DNA from: Streptomyces sp. CMB-StM0423
Lineage (GTDB): Bacteria; Actinomycetota; Actinomycetes; Streptomycetales; Streptomycetaceae
Length of the DNA stretch: 64,000 nt
NCBI RefSeq assembly: GCF_002847285.1
Contig: NZ_CP025407.1
Coordinates: forward strand, 372,001-436,000
Direction of reading: 5' to 3'
The notes beneath the pieces are model-generated. The model worked only from the letters and a program-made list of their open reading frames with translations. It had not been told where the DNA came from and searched no databases. A program made the translations under genes and the position numbers. Shown one piece after another: positions 8,948-17,063 of this stretch (position 1 is the stretch's first letter; the number at the start of each line of letters is the position of its first letter).

Positions 8948-9573
8948 GTGGTCCAGATTCCTGAGCTGCCGCGCCGGTGCGAGTCCAGCAGGTGGGTGTC
9001 GATGATGCCGATCGCCTCCATGAGCGCGTACATGGTGGTCGGGCCGACGAAGGCGAACCCGCGCCGCCGCAGCTCCTTCGACAGTGCGAGCGATTCGGCG
9101 GACTTCGTGGGGATCTCCGCGAACGTCCGGGGGCGTGGGGTGGTTTCCGGCTGGAAGGACCACACCAGTTCGGCCAGGCCCATCTCCTCACGGAGCCTGA
9201 GGGTGGCACGGGCGTTGGTGACGGCGGCCTGGATCTTCCGCCGGTTGCGCACGATCCCGGCATCCGCCATCAACCGCTCGACGTCGGCATCGGTGTAGGC
9301 GGCGATGACGTCCGGATCGAAGTCGTCGAACGCCTCACGGAACGCAGGTCGTTTACGCAGGATCGTCGCCCAGGACAGGCCCGCCTGAAAGCCTTCGAGG
9401 CTGACGCGTTCGTAGACACCGCGCTCGTCGGTGACGGGCATGCCCCATTCCGTGTCGTAGTAGTCGCGCAGCAGCGGATCGACGGCCGCCCATGCCGGGC
9501 GGGCGAGTCCGTCCTCGCCGACGACGACACCCGGGTCGTGGTCAGCGGTGGCGGTGGTGGCTTGCTGTGTCAT
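8944..9573 (-). CDS. tag: DNA-3-methyladenine glycosylase I (Tag)
   Basis: 209 aa. Family signatures DYYDTEWGMPVTDERGVYER, SLEGFQAGLSWATILRKRPA and the C-terminal GFAFVGPTTMYALMEAIGII with H in IDTHLLDSH are clear. Tag specifically excises 3-methyladenine and binds zinc. It starts 4 bases after the alkB stop, and its own stop overlaps the alkA start. Having both Tag and AlkA in one operon gives overlapping repair of the same lesions. Confidence 0.95.
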   Translation of the reverse strand: MTQQATTATADHDPGVVVGEDGLARPAWAAVDPLLRDYYDTEWGMPVTDERGVYERVSLEGFQAGLSWATILRKRPAFREAFDDFDPDVIAAYTDADVERLMADAGIVRNRRKIQAAVTNARATLRLREEMGLAELVWSFQPETTPRPRTFAEIPTKSAESLALSKELRRRGFAFVGPTTMYALMEAIGIIDTHLLDSHRRGSSGIWTT

Positions 9574-9577
9574 GCGA

Positions 9578-10249
9578 TCACCCGTCGAACCCTGTCATAC
9601 GCATCGTGATGTTGATCCTGCCGCCGCTGATCCCGCATCCCTCGGGGGCGGTGTCCTCGTGCACCTTGGTGACCCCGTGATAGGCCAGACGGGCGGGACC
9701 TCCGAAGACGAAAAGATCGCCCGAGGCCAACAGCAGCTCCGTGTACGGCTTGTTGCGGTTTTCGGTGTTGCCGAAGCGGAACGCGCAGGTGTCGCCGATG
9801 GACAGCGAGACGACCGGGGCGCGGGACTTCTCGTCCTTGTCCTGGTGCATTCCCAGGCGGGCGTTCGCGTCGTAGTAGTTCACCAGCGCCGTGTCGGGCG
9901 TGTAGGCGCCGACGGTTGCCGCGTCGTGCCCGGTGGCCCGGAGGGCGTAGCGGCCCAGGCGGATCATCCAGTCGGGGAACGGCAGGACCCGGGCGCCGTT
10001 CACATCGGTGGCCGCCCTCGTGTACTGGTACGGCTGCCAGTGCCAGCCCAGGCACACCGTGCGCACGGACATCTGGTGCCCGCGGACCTTCGCGGCGCGC
10101 AGCGGAACCGGGCCCTGCACCCACTCACGGAACCGGTCGACGATCCACTCCTGCTGTTCCAGGGCAAGCCAGTCAGGGATGTGGTGGGCTCCCGGGACGA
10201 TCTCTCGCGCCGTGCGGTCCGGGAGCTGCGGAGTGAACAGCGCGGTCAT
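9578..10249 (-). CDS. alkB: 2-oxoglutarate-dependent DNA dealkylase AlkB
   Basis: 223 aa. Fe(II) ligands are in the HQD block (GMHQDKDE) and the later H of LAYHGVTKVH; the 2OG-binding Arg is in RINITMRM. The nucleotide-recognition lid includes WHWQPYQYT. AlkB directly reverses 1-methyladenine and 3-methylcytosine. ATG start overlaps the stop of the preceding unknown gene (ATGA). Position within the operon agrees with the function. Confidence 0.95.
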   Translation of the reverse strand: MTALFTPQLPDRTAREIVPGAHHIPDWLALEQQEWIVDRFREWVQGPVPLRAAKVRGHQMSVRTVCLGWHWQPYQYTRAATDVNGARVLPFPDWMIRLGRYALRATGHDAATVGAYTPDTALVNYYDANARLGMHQDKDEKSRAPVVSLSIGDTCAFRFGNTENRNKPYTELLLASGDLFVFGGPARLAYHGVTKVHEDTAPEGCGISGGRINITMRMTGFDG

Positions 10250-10770
10250 GACCTCTCCTGCGTACGGGCGGGGTACTGGAAGGTGTCGTCGTCGACGAGC
10301 CAGGTGGTGCCGTGGGCAGTCGCGCCGACCAGGCCGTTCAGATTGATGAGGCCGACGAGGGCGAGGGTGCGCGGGTCACCGACCGCCGCGGTCGCCAGAG
10401 TGCGCTCGGGCCGCCAGGACGTCGACCACAGCAACCGTCGGGTCATCTGCGCCCACCCGGTCGCCGGTCCGGCCATCACCCACACGTCCGGTTCGACGGC
10501 GGCGAACCGGGACGCGTGGCGCAGCCACGAGGCCCCCGTCTCGGGCCAGGTGATCGTGGCCAGCGTGGTGCCTCCCGCACGCTCCCAGGCCGCCTCGATG
10601 AGGCGCGCGCTCTCCAGAGCGTGCGGAGTGCGGCCCGAGCCGATCGCAATAGTCTGCGCGCGGCGCCGGCGCACAAGACGGACGAGAGCCTCGGCCTCGG
10701 CGTCCGTAGCGGTCAGGTCAGCGTCGTGGCTCGCCGGCCTCTTCAGCAAGGGGCTGGTCAGGGCTTCCAC
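10246..10770 (-). CDS. Unknown protein of the alkylation-repair operon
   Basis: About 174 aa from the GTG at 10770 (an ATG-less longer frame reaches 10824). Alternating alpha/beta pattern: TIAIGSGRTPHALESARLIE, TLATITWPETGAS, PDVWVMAGPATGWAQMTRRL, LATAAVGDPRTLALVGLINL. It might be a Rossmann-like or periplasmic-binding-like single domain, but there is no signal peptide and I do not recognise the family. It overlaps the Ada-domain gene by about 50 bases and alkB by 4, so it is firmly in the operon, and its role is probably in alkylation damage. Confidence 0.75.
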   Translation of the reverse strand: MEALTSPLLKRPASHDADLTATDAEAEALVRLVRRRRAQTIAIGSGRTPHALESARLIEAAWERAGGTTLATITWPETGASWLRHASRFAAVEPDVWVMAGPATGWAQMTRRLLWSTSWRPERTLATAAVGDPRTLALVGLINLNGLVGATAHGTTWLVDDDTFQYPARTQERS

Positions 10771-11062
10771 GGTTCTTCTCTCTAGCGGTCTTCCACCGCT
10801 GGTAGCGGTCTTTGCAGCAGGCACCGCAGGGGCGGAACCCGGCGGCGACTGCGGTGGCCTCGTCGGTGAAGAAGGCGCGGTGTTTCACATAGCCGCCGCG
10901 GGCAATGGCGCGCCGGGCGGCGGGGCAGTCGAGCCGTCCGTAGATCCTGGAGCCGCGGTGCCCGCCCCATCCCCCCTTGACCGGCGACCGGTAGAACCGG
11001 CCGTCGGCCCCGAGGAGGGTGTACGACTTCCCGCCGTCGTTCATGTCGCTCCTATCGCTCAT
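10718..11062 (-). CDS. Stand-alone Ada zinc-binding domain protein
   Basis: 114 aa consisting almost only of the N-terminal Ada module: DGRFYRSPVKGGWGGHRGSR, RLDCPAARRAIARGGYVKHR, and FRPCGACCKDRYQRW. Cysteines in LDC, PCG and ACC suit the zinc site; in E. coli Ada one of these (Cys38) takes methyl groups from phosphotriesters. There is no AraC-type HTH and no methyltransferase domain here. E. coli Ada becomes an activator by Cys methylation; here the sensing module is detached. ATG at 11062 overlaps the upstream stop (ATGA); a second ATG at 11044 is possible. Confidence 0.85.
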   Translation of the reverse strand: MSDRSDMNDGGKSYTLLGADGRFYRSPVKGGWGGHRGSRIYGRLDCPAARRAIARGGYVKHRAFFTDEATAVAAGFRPCGACCKDRYQRWKTAREKNRGSPDQPLAEEAGEPRR

Positions 11063-11799
11063 GCGGCGTCGTGGAAGACGAGGGCGAGCGTGGTGCGTTC
11101 GCCGGAGCGGACGGCGGACACGCCGTGGCGGACCGGCGCCGCCGACCAGCCGCGTGCGGATCTGACCGGGCGGTCGCGGGTGGTGAACAGGTAGCCGTGG
11201 CCGTGCGGCAGCAGCGTGGCCGTGCCGCGTGACTGGGCGCGCGGGCGCTGTTCCAGCAGCAGGAACTCCCCGCCCGTGTGGTCCACTCCGGGCTCGTTGA
11301 GGTTGATCACCACCTGCAGCGGGAACACGAGGTCGCCGTACAGGTCGCGGTGGAGCGCGTTCCAGTCCTTCTCGCCGTAGTGGAGAAGGATCGCCGTAGA
11401 TTTCGTCTGCCCGGCCGCGTGGCACATCTCGAGCCACTCGTCGAGGGAGTCGGGCCACGGCGCGGGCCGGCCGAGCCTGCCCCACCAGTCGCGGGCGATG
11501 GGCAACAGCCTCGGATACAGCGCCTGCTTGAGGCGTTCGACCGGTTCCGGGTACGGCGTGTCGAGATAGCGGTACTGGCCCTCGCCGAAGCGGTGGCGGC
11601 CCATGTCGATCGTGCTGCGGAACAGACCGTCCTGCTCATACAGCTCCCTGATCTCCACGCACTCCTCAGGCGTCAGCAGTTGCGGCAGCAGCGCGCCGCC
11701 GTACTCGTCGACCTCCTCGGTGATCGCCGCCCAGTCGCCGGACTCGACGCGGCGGCGCCACGGGTCCGCCTTCTTCCTGGTCACTGTTGTCTTGCTCAT
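11059..11799 (-). CDS. 2OG-Fe(II) oxygenase of the DNA-repair-associated type
   Basis: 246 aa. Double-stranded beta-helix oxygenase with H-x-D in WNALHRDLYGDLVFPLQVVI, distal His in APVRHGVSAVRSGERTTLAL and an Arg nearby for 2OG. It resembles the Oxygenase-NA family, described in bacterial genomes next to ada genes and predicted to oxidise alkylated nucleic acid; biochemical proof for the family is thin to my knowledge. Overlaps both neighbours by 4 bases (ATGA). Confidence 0.88.
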   Translation of the reverse strand: MSKTTVTRKKADPWRRRVESGDWAAITEEVDEYGGALLPQLLTPEECVEIRELYEQDGLFRSTIDMGRHRFGEGQYRYLDTPYPEPVERLKQALYPRLLPIARDWWGRLGRPAPWPDSLDEWLEMCHAAGQTKSTAILLHYGEKDWNALHRDLYGDLVFPLQVVINLNEPGVDHTGGEFLLLEQRPRAQSRGTATLLPHGHGYLFTTRDRPVRSARGWSAAPVRHGVSAVRSGERTTLALVFHDAA

Positions 11800-12416
11800 G
11801 CCGCGACCTCCAGTTCCAGCAGCGTGGTCTTGGCCGCAAGGCCGCCGATGTAGCCGCCGAGGGTGCCGTCGGTGCGCAGCACTCGGTGGCACGGCACGAC
11901 GATCGGCAGCGGGTTGGTCGCGCACGCGGTGCCCACCGCCCGTACGGCCCTGGGGTTGCCGACGAGTTCGGCCATCTCCCGGTAACTGCGGGTCCGGCCG
12001 TACTCGATCTCAGGCAGATGGGTTTGCACCACGCGCCGGAAACCGTGTGACAGGGACAGATCGAGCGGCAGATCGAAGACCTGGCGCCGCCGCCTGAAGT
12101 ACTCGTCGATCTCGCGGGCCGCCGCGTCCAGCCGCTTCGGCGCGCGCAGGACGCGGAGGCTGAGTTTCCGGCCGAGAGTCTCCAGGACCCGGTCGTGGTC
12201 CTCGGTGTCGAACGCCACGCGCACCAGGCCCTTCGGGGTGGCGGCGAGCAGCAGCTTGCCGACGGGCGAGTCGATGGTCGTGTAAGCGACATCGATCAGG
12301 TCGGCTTGGTCGGCGGCCTGCTCCAGACGGCGGTGGAGGCGACTGAGGGTGTCGGCGTCCACGGATGTCGACAGCAGGGCGGTGACGTCGTCGTTGTTGT
12401 TGTGCATGTCGCTCAC
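11796..12416 (-). CDS. Methylated-DNA-[protein]-cysteine S-methyltransferase (Ada C-domain type)
   Basis: 206 aa. The acceptor motif IVVPCHRVLRTDGTLGGYIG holds the active Cys; the HTH DNA-binding part lies at YGRTRSYREMAELVGNPRAV with the Arg finger just after. The N-terminal domain (DLIDVAYTTIDSPVGKLLLA) is as in Ada/Ogt. It repairs O6-methylguanine by suicidal transfer. A 30-residue Asn/Asp-rich N-terminal extension is unusual. GTG at 12416 overlaps the sigma-factor stop (GTGA), so sigma and repair enzyme are coupled. Confidence 0.93.
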   Translation of the reverse strand: MSDMHNNNDDVTALLSTSVDADTLSRLHRRLEQAADQADLIDVAYTTIDSPVGKLLLAATPKGLVRVAFDTEDHDRVLETLGRKLSLRVLRAPKRLDAAAREIDEYFRRRRQVFDLPLDLSLSHGFRRVVQTHLPEIEYGRTRSYREMAELVGNPRAVRAVGTACATNPLPIVVPCHRVLRTDGTLGGYIGGLAAKTTLLELEVAA

Positions 12417-12910
12417 GGCGATGCTCCTTTCGTGTTCGCGCCCGGATACTGTTTCCTGAGATTCTTCAGTCCGTCCGCGGCGGCTCTGCGAGCCGCTTCG
12501 ACGGTGCCGCCGAGGATCTCCGCGATCTCGGCGTACGCCAGCCCCGCCACATACCGATAGGCGATGGCCTGGCGCTGTTTGCTGGGGAGTTCCTTCACCG
12601 TCTCCCAGACGTCGATGGCTTCGGCGTCCGGGATCCCCTGACCGGCCGGTGTTTCCGGTACCTCGTCTACCGGCAGCGGGTTGCGCTTCGCGGCACGCAG
12701 CACGTCGATCGCCTTGCGATGCGCGATCGTCACGAGCCACGCCTCCACGTTCGCCGTCTCCGGCAGATCCGGATAGGCCCGCATGGCGGCCAGGAAGGTC
12801 TCCGACCACGCGTCGTCAGCGTCGTGCGGGCCGAGGACGACCCGGCAGACGCGCAGCACGGTGGCGCCGTGCTGCGCGACCACACTCTCGAACGGTTGTT
12901 TCATGTTCAT
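12413..12910 (-). CDS. ECF RNA polymerase sigma factor
   Basis: 165 aa. Region 2 covers VAQHGATVLRVCRVVLGPHD and AWSETFLAAMRAYPDLPE; region 4 covers ELPSKQRQAIAYRYVAGLAY and AEIAEILGGTVEAARRAAAD. No anti-sigma gene adjoins it; the next seven genes are all DNA repair. The -10 box CGTCTTC of its own promoter ends only 7 bases before the first ATG (12910), so the mRNA is probably leaderless or nearly so; the ATG at 12904 is the alternative start. Likely autoregulated and the controller of this operon and of ogt. Confidence 0.92.
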   Translation of the reverse strand: MNMKQPFESVVAQHGATVLRVCRVVLGPHDADDAWSETFLAAMRAYPDLPETANVEAWLVTIAHRKAIDVLRAAKRNPLPVDEVPETPAGQGIPDAEAIDVWETVKELPSKQRQAIAYRYVAGLAYAEIAEILGGTVEAARRAAADGLKNLRKQYPGANTKGASP

Positions 12911-12916
12911 CCCATT

Positions 12917-12946
12917 GAAGACGTGCGTGCTCTGCCAAACGTGAGA
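12917..12946 (-). promoter_or_regulatory. ECF-type promoter, copy 1 (sigma operon)
   Basis: Minus strand: TCTCACGTT (12946-12938), 14 bases, CGTCTTC (12923-12917). CGTC is a common ECF -10 core, and the 17-base spacer from TCTCAC is normal. Same motif as copies 2 and 3. Confidence 0.8.
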
Positions 12947-12953
12947 TTCCCTG

Positions 12954-13466
12954 TCAGAACAACCGTCCGGCGTCGTCCGCGGGCGGTTCCTCCATTTCCA
13001 GCAGTGCCTGCTTGCGCTTCAGTCCGCCTGCGTAGCCGGTCAGGGAGCCGTCGGCGGCGACGACACGGTGGCACGGGACGAAGATGCACAGCGGGTTGGC
13101 GCCGACGGCCTGTCCTACCCGCTGTGCCAGGGCACGGCCTCCGACCTGCTCGGCGATGCGGCCGTAGGTGGTCGTGTCACCGCACTGGATGCTCTTCACG
13201 ATGTCCCAGACAGCGTGCTGGAACGCGTCGCCCTCGGCGGCGAGCGGCAGATCGAAGCGCCTGCGCCGCCCCGCCAGATAGTCGCCCAACTGGCGGACCG
13301 CCTCCTCCAGCAGGGGGTCCGCCACGTCGCCGACCTCGGGGCCGAACGCTTCCTGCGGGGGCCGGCGGATGTGGTGCCTGAAATACAGACCGGCGATCGC
13401 CTCACCCTTGGCAACGATCGTGACCGGACCGAGCTGCGTGTCGATCGCGACATGTCGCGTACCCAT
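12954..13466 (-). CDS. ogt: Methylated-DNA-protein-cysteine methyltransferase (Ogt type)
   Basis: 170 aa. Acceptor motif CIFVPCHRVVAADGSLTGYA, HTH segment YGRIAEQVGGRALAQRVGQA. A second O6-alkylguanine transferase, distinct from the one in the operon (shorter, no N-terminal extension). ATG at 13466 with GAGAGAGGAGGG upstream. Its stop lies inside the leader region of the sigma promoter, so it is a separate transcription unit with its own copy of the promoter motif. Confidence 0.94.
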   Translation of the reverse strand: MGTRHVAIDTQLGPVTIVAKGEAIAGLYFRHHIRRPPQEAFGPEVGDVADPLLEEAVRQLGDYLAGRRRRFDLPLAAEGDAFQHAVWDIVKSIQCGDTTTYGRIAEQVGGRALAQRVGQAVGANPLCIFVPCHRVVAADGSLTGYAGGLKRKQALLEMEEPPADDAGRLF

Positions 13467-13488
13467 CGCGTCCCTCCTCTCTCGACCT

Positions 13489-13518
13489 GTAGACGGACGC
13501 CGCCCTCAGAACGTGAGA
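13489..13518 (-). promoter_or_regulatory. ECF-type promoter, copy 2 (ogt)
   Basis: Minus strand: TCTCACGTT (13518-13510), 14 bases, CGTCTAC (13495-13489), giving a start point about 17 bases before the ogt ATG. Differs from the other two copies at a single base of the -10 box. Confidence 0.8.
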
Positions 13519-13756
13519 TCCCCTTCTGATGCGGTCGACCCGCAGGGTCGGAGCACACGGAGCTGACACTCCCGGCCGACTCATGCATGTGCACGGGACC
13601 ACGCCCCGGTCGCTGCCGAGAACGCGCATCGCGGCCAACACATGGGGGACGCGACGAGAAGCAGTAACTGACCGGTCGTCGATCTTGACTCACCCTGCTG
13701 GCGTGCTCGCCGGCACCAGCATCCCGACGCACGATGTGCTGATGGTCACGCAACTC

Positions 13757-14093
13757 ACCGCGGGATGGTCCAGGCGCGGGCCGAGGACGCGTTCCAGCGA
13801 GGGGTGGAACTGGGTGAGCAGGCCGCGTATCCGGTTGGAGGTGCGGGTGGCCTCGGCCGCGAGGTCCTGGCCGAAGCCGACCAGCACGGTCAGCTCGGCG
13901 GTGATCTCGTCGGTCAGCTTGAGCGAGCGCAGCGTATGCGGCATCGTGCGGGCGGCGTCGGCGATGACCGCGGCGTCTTTCACGTCGGTTTTCGCCTCGC
14001 CCGGTAGAGGTCGGCGATCCGGCGCATGGCGAGTCCGGGCAGGTAGGCGACCTGGCAGCAGGCATCACGGGCGACGGTGAGACTCGCCAGACC
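13757..14093 (-). pseudogene. IS110-family transposase, frameshifted fragment
   Basis: GLASLTVARDACCQVAYLPG and LAMRRIADLYRA, then after a one-base loss near 13985 TDVKDAAVIADAARTMPHTL, and SNRIRGLLTQFHPSLERVLG. This is the central piece of an IS110 (DEDD) transposase. N- and C-termini are absent. Confidence 0.75.
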
Positions 14094-14323
14094 GACGCGA
14101 CCGGGAGGCATGGACGGTTGAGCTATAGGGCTCCAAAGGGGATGTCCCCGATCATCGTGTCGAGGTGGGGCTGCGGGTAGATCACGAGGTGCTCGTTCGG
14201 GCGGTACTTTGATCCCAGACCTTGGAAGGAACGCTGCTTCGTCCACACGGATGTAGCCGTCGGCAGGTTGTTGGCCGCATGGGGCTTCCCGGGCTGCCCT
14301 GGGGCGTAGGAGGGCGGTAGGAG

Positions 14324-14707
14324 TTGGCGGACAAGGGGCGGGGCGAGCGGCGTCGGCACGGCGAGCTTGTGGCGGACGTGCTGGCGGTGTTGTGGCGGGC
14401 TGGTGAGCCGATGACCGCGCAGCAGGTGATTGCTGCGCTCGGTGAGGGGTTGGCCAGGACGACGATGGCCACGATCTTGAGTCGTCTGTACGAGAAGGGC
14501 ACGCTGCGCCGGACTCGTTCGGGGCGGGGGTTCGCCTATGAGCCGGTTGAGGATGCGCCGGGCCTGGTCGCTGATCGCATGCGCCGTGAGTTGGAGAGCG
14601 ACCCGCGCCGCGACTTGGTGCTGAAGCGTTTCGTGTCCTCGTTGTCGGAGGACGACGAGGAGACACTGCGGGGGCTGCTGCTTGAGGCCGGGGAAGAGTC
14701 CGGGTGA
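14324..14707 (+). CDS. BlaI/MecI/CopY-family repressor
   Basis: 127 aa, normal length. Winged helix at HGELVADVLAVLWRAGEPMT, AQQVIAALGEGLARTTMATI, LSRLYEKGTLRRTRSGRGFA; C-terminal dimerisation and cleavage-type helix ends VSSLSEDDEETLRGLL. In known systems such repressors are cut when a partner M56 sensor protease is triggered; the partner is next door. TTG start at 14324 has AGGAGG 10 bases upstream; start not certain. Confidence 0.88.
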   Translation: MADKGRGERRRHGELVADVLAVLWRAGEPMTAQQVIAALGEGLARTTMATILSRLYEKGTLRRTRSGRGFAYEPVEDAPGLVADRMRRELESDPRRDLVLKRFVSSLSEDDEETLRGLLLEAGEESG

Positions 14708-15648
14708 CCTCCGTACTGGTGCTGGTTGTGCTGGCTCTCGCGTTTCCGTGGGGTGCCGGTCCGGTTGCACGCCGGTTGGCCGGGGTACTGCCGCCGCGTG
14801 AGGCGTGCTGGGCGCTGGCGGGTGCGGCGGTGCTGCTGGCGGGCGGGACGATCGCGGCGCTGGTCGGGCTGTTCCACGTGCCGTTTCTCGCCGTGCTGGA
14901 GGAGTTGTCCCTGGCTCGGGTGCTGGAGGTGTGGCCTGTCGCGGTCCCCTTGGCCGTCGCCGCCGGGGTGGTGATGCTCGCACAGTTGATGCTGCTGCTG
15001 CGGCGGTGGCTCCAGCAGCGTTCGTTGCTGAAGCGTGCCTGGCACCTTGCCCAGGAGGGGGCTCGGGAGGGGGACTTGTGGGTGGTCCCGGGAGCCGAGG
15101 CGGATGCTTTCGCTCTTCCCGGCTACCGGGGGCGCCGTGGTCGGGTGGTGGTGACCTCCGGGATGATGCGGGCGTTGAAGGAGAGCGAGCGCGAGGTGCT
15201 GCTGGCCCATGAACGGGCCCACCTCGCCGACCGGCATCATGTGCTGTCGGCGGTGGTCGACCTCGCCGCAGTGGTCCATCCCGCCCTGCAGCGTCTGCGG
15301 GAGTCGCTGGCCTTCCACCTGGAGCGGTGGGCCGACGAGGCGGCAGCCTCGGTCGTGGGTGACCGGCGGGTTGCTGCTGCGGCCATCGCACGGGCGGCGC
15401 TGGCCGGATCGCGCCGCGGCCAGTCGGGCGCGGGAGCATATCCGCTGCTGTCGGCGGTGAGCGGGCCGGTGCCCCAGCGCGTCGAGGCTTTGCTCCGGCC
15501 CGAGCCGGCGGCCCCGCGCGGGGTTGCGCGTGCGGTGGTCGCAGCCTTGGCGGGGACGGTGGCCGTCGCGGCGCTGACTGCCTTCGGGCTGGCCTATGGG
15601 CTGCATGAGTACGTGGAGTACGCGGCCGTCGCCGTTCGTGGCCACTGA
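14704..15648 (+). CDS. M56-family membrane metallopeptidase
   Basis: 314 aa. Membrane segments near 1-20, 35-58, 75-100, and 275-300. The zinc motif HERAH (in VLLAHERAHLADRHH) and downstream E in HLERWADEAA are those of BlaR1/HtpX-type gluzincins. There is no C-terminal penicillin-binding domain, as is usual for actinobacterial M56 proteins, so the inducing signal is unknown. GTG at 14704 overlaps the repressor stop (GTGA): a coupled sensor-protease/repressor pair. No controlled target gene is obvious next to it. Confidence 0.88.
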   Translation: MTSVLVLVVLALAFPWGAGPVARRLAGVLPPREACWALAGAAVLLAGGTIAALVGLFHVPFLAVLEELSLARVLEVWPVAVPLAVAAGVVMLAQLMLLLRRWLQQRSLLKRAWHLAQEGAREGDLWVVPGAEADAFALPGYRGRRGRVVVTSGMMRALKESEREVLLAHERAHLADRHHVLSAVVDLAAVVHPALQRLRESLAFHLERWADEAAASVVGDRRVAAAAIARAALAGSRRGQSGAGAYPLLSAVSGPVPQRVEALLRPEPAAPRGVARAVVAALAGTVAVAALTAFGLAYGLHEYVEYAAVAVRGH

Positions 15649-15662
15649 GTCCGTATCGGTGT

Positions 15663-17060
15663 TCAGGCGGTGGTGGTCGCGGGCTGGAGCTGTGCCGCGG
15701 CGAGTGCGAAGTGATAACGGTGCAGCAGGAGTACGGCCGTGGTGGCGAGGCCGGTGAGGAGGCCGAGCCAGATGCCCAGTGTTTCGAGGTTCAGGGCGTA
15801 CGCGAAGAACCATGCCGTCGGCAGCCCGCAGGCCCAGTAGCCGATCAGGGTGATGCGGAAGCCGCTCCTGGTGTCGTCGAGGCCGCGCAGGAGTCCGATG
15901 CCGATGTTCTGGGTGCAGTCGAAGAACTGCAGGAAGGCGGTGACGATCAGGAGGTGGGTGGCGATGGTGACGGCGTCGTCGGAGCCGGTGTCGAGGAAGG
16001 GTGCCAGGACCAGGTTCGGCAGGGCGAGGTAGACGGTGCCGACCGCGGTCATGACGACGGCGGCGCAGGCCAGCGCGGTGTTCTTGATGCGGCGGGCGCC
16101 GTCGTGGTTGCCGAGCGCGAGTTCGCGGCTGACGTTGATGGACGCGGCGTGGGACAGGCCGATGGCGACCTGGAGGACGATGTAGACGAGTTGGTTGACG
16201 GCGGCGTGGGCGGCGAGGGCGGCGGGGCCGAAGGAGCCGGCCATCAGCGCGGTGACAGAGAAGAATCCGGCTTCGGAGCCGTAGGTGGCGGCGATGGGGA
16301 TGCCGAGGCGGAGGAGGCGTTTCATCGTGGCGGTGTCCGCGCGGGCGACGCCGAGGGTGAGGAGCGGCGCGAGTTCGTCGTCCCGTTTAGCGGCGAGGTA
16401 GAGGGCGGCGAAGGACAGCAGGTACACCGCGGAGGTGGCGATGCCGACGCCCCTGAGGCCGAGGTGGGGCAGGCCGGACGTGCCGTGGATGAGTGCCCAG
16501 TTGAGTGCGGCGTTCACGGCGACGGAGGCGAGGGTGATCTGCAGGAGGGCCTGGGGGCGGCGCATGCCGACGGTGAACTGGCGTACGGCCTGGAACCACA
16601 GGCAGGGCAGCAGGCCGGGGGCCAGGGCGTAGAGCATCGTCTGGGTGAGGCCGACGACGGATGCGTCCTGGCCGAGCCAGGACAGGGTGTGGCCGATGAG
16701 GACCATGAGGGCGGCGCCGGCGACACCGGCGAGGGTGGCGACGGCGAGGCTGGCGCGGACGAGGGCGCGGATCTCGTTGCGGCCGTCCTCATCCGCCGCG
16801 GTGTCGCCGCCGGCCTTCTCGGCGCGGGCAGCGGCGGCGGCTATCTGGTTGCCGACGGCGGTGCCCAGGCCGACGCACATGGTGCGTATCTGGTTGAAGA
16901 TCACGATGGCCAGGCCGCCGGCCGCGAGTTCGGTGGTGCCCAGCATGCCCATCATCACCGTGTCGGTGGTGGTCAGGGCCACCTGTGCGAGCTGGGTAAG
17001 GATGAGCGGGATGGCCAGGGCGCCGAGGGCCCGGCTGTCGCGGAGGAGGGTCGAGAGCAT
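15663..17060 (-). CDS. MATE-family efflux transporter
   Basis: 465 aa with 12 predicted helices; MATE signatures are in PLILTQLAQVALTTTDTVMM and the second repeat SEAGFFSVTALMAGSFGPAA. Last gene of the leftward iron-box operon, starting 3 bases after the SbnA-like gene. In that setting its likely job is export of the product of the operon. A MATE-type exporter is also reported with [S,S]-EDDS biosynthesis in Amycolatopsis, as I recall. Confidence 0.93.
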   Translation of the reverse strand: MLSTLLRDSRALGALAIPLILTQLAQVALTTTDTVMMGMLGTTELAAGGLAIVIFNQIRTMCVGLGTAVGNQIAAAAARAEKAGGDTAADEDGRNEIRALVRASLAVATLAGVAGAALMVLIGHTLSWLGQDASVVGLTQTMLYALAPGLLPCLWFQAVRQFTVGMRRPQALLQITLASVAVNAALNWALIHGTSGLPHLGLRGVGIATSAVYLLSFAALYLAAKRDDELAPLLTLGVARADTATMKRLLRLGIPIAATYGSEAGFFSVTALMAGSFGPAALAAHAAVNQLVYIVLQVAIGLSHAASINVSRELALGNHDGARRIKNTALACAAVVMTAVGTVYLALPNLVLAPFLDTGSDDAVTIATHLLIVTAFLQFFDCTQNIGIGLLRGLDDTRSGFRITLIGYWACGLPTAWFFAYALNLETLGIWLGLLTGLATTAVLLLHRYHFALAAAQLQPATTTA

Positions 17061-17063
17061 GGG

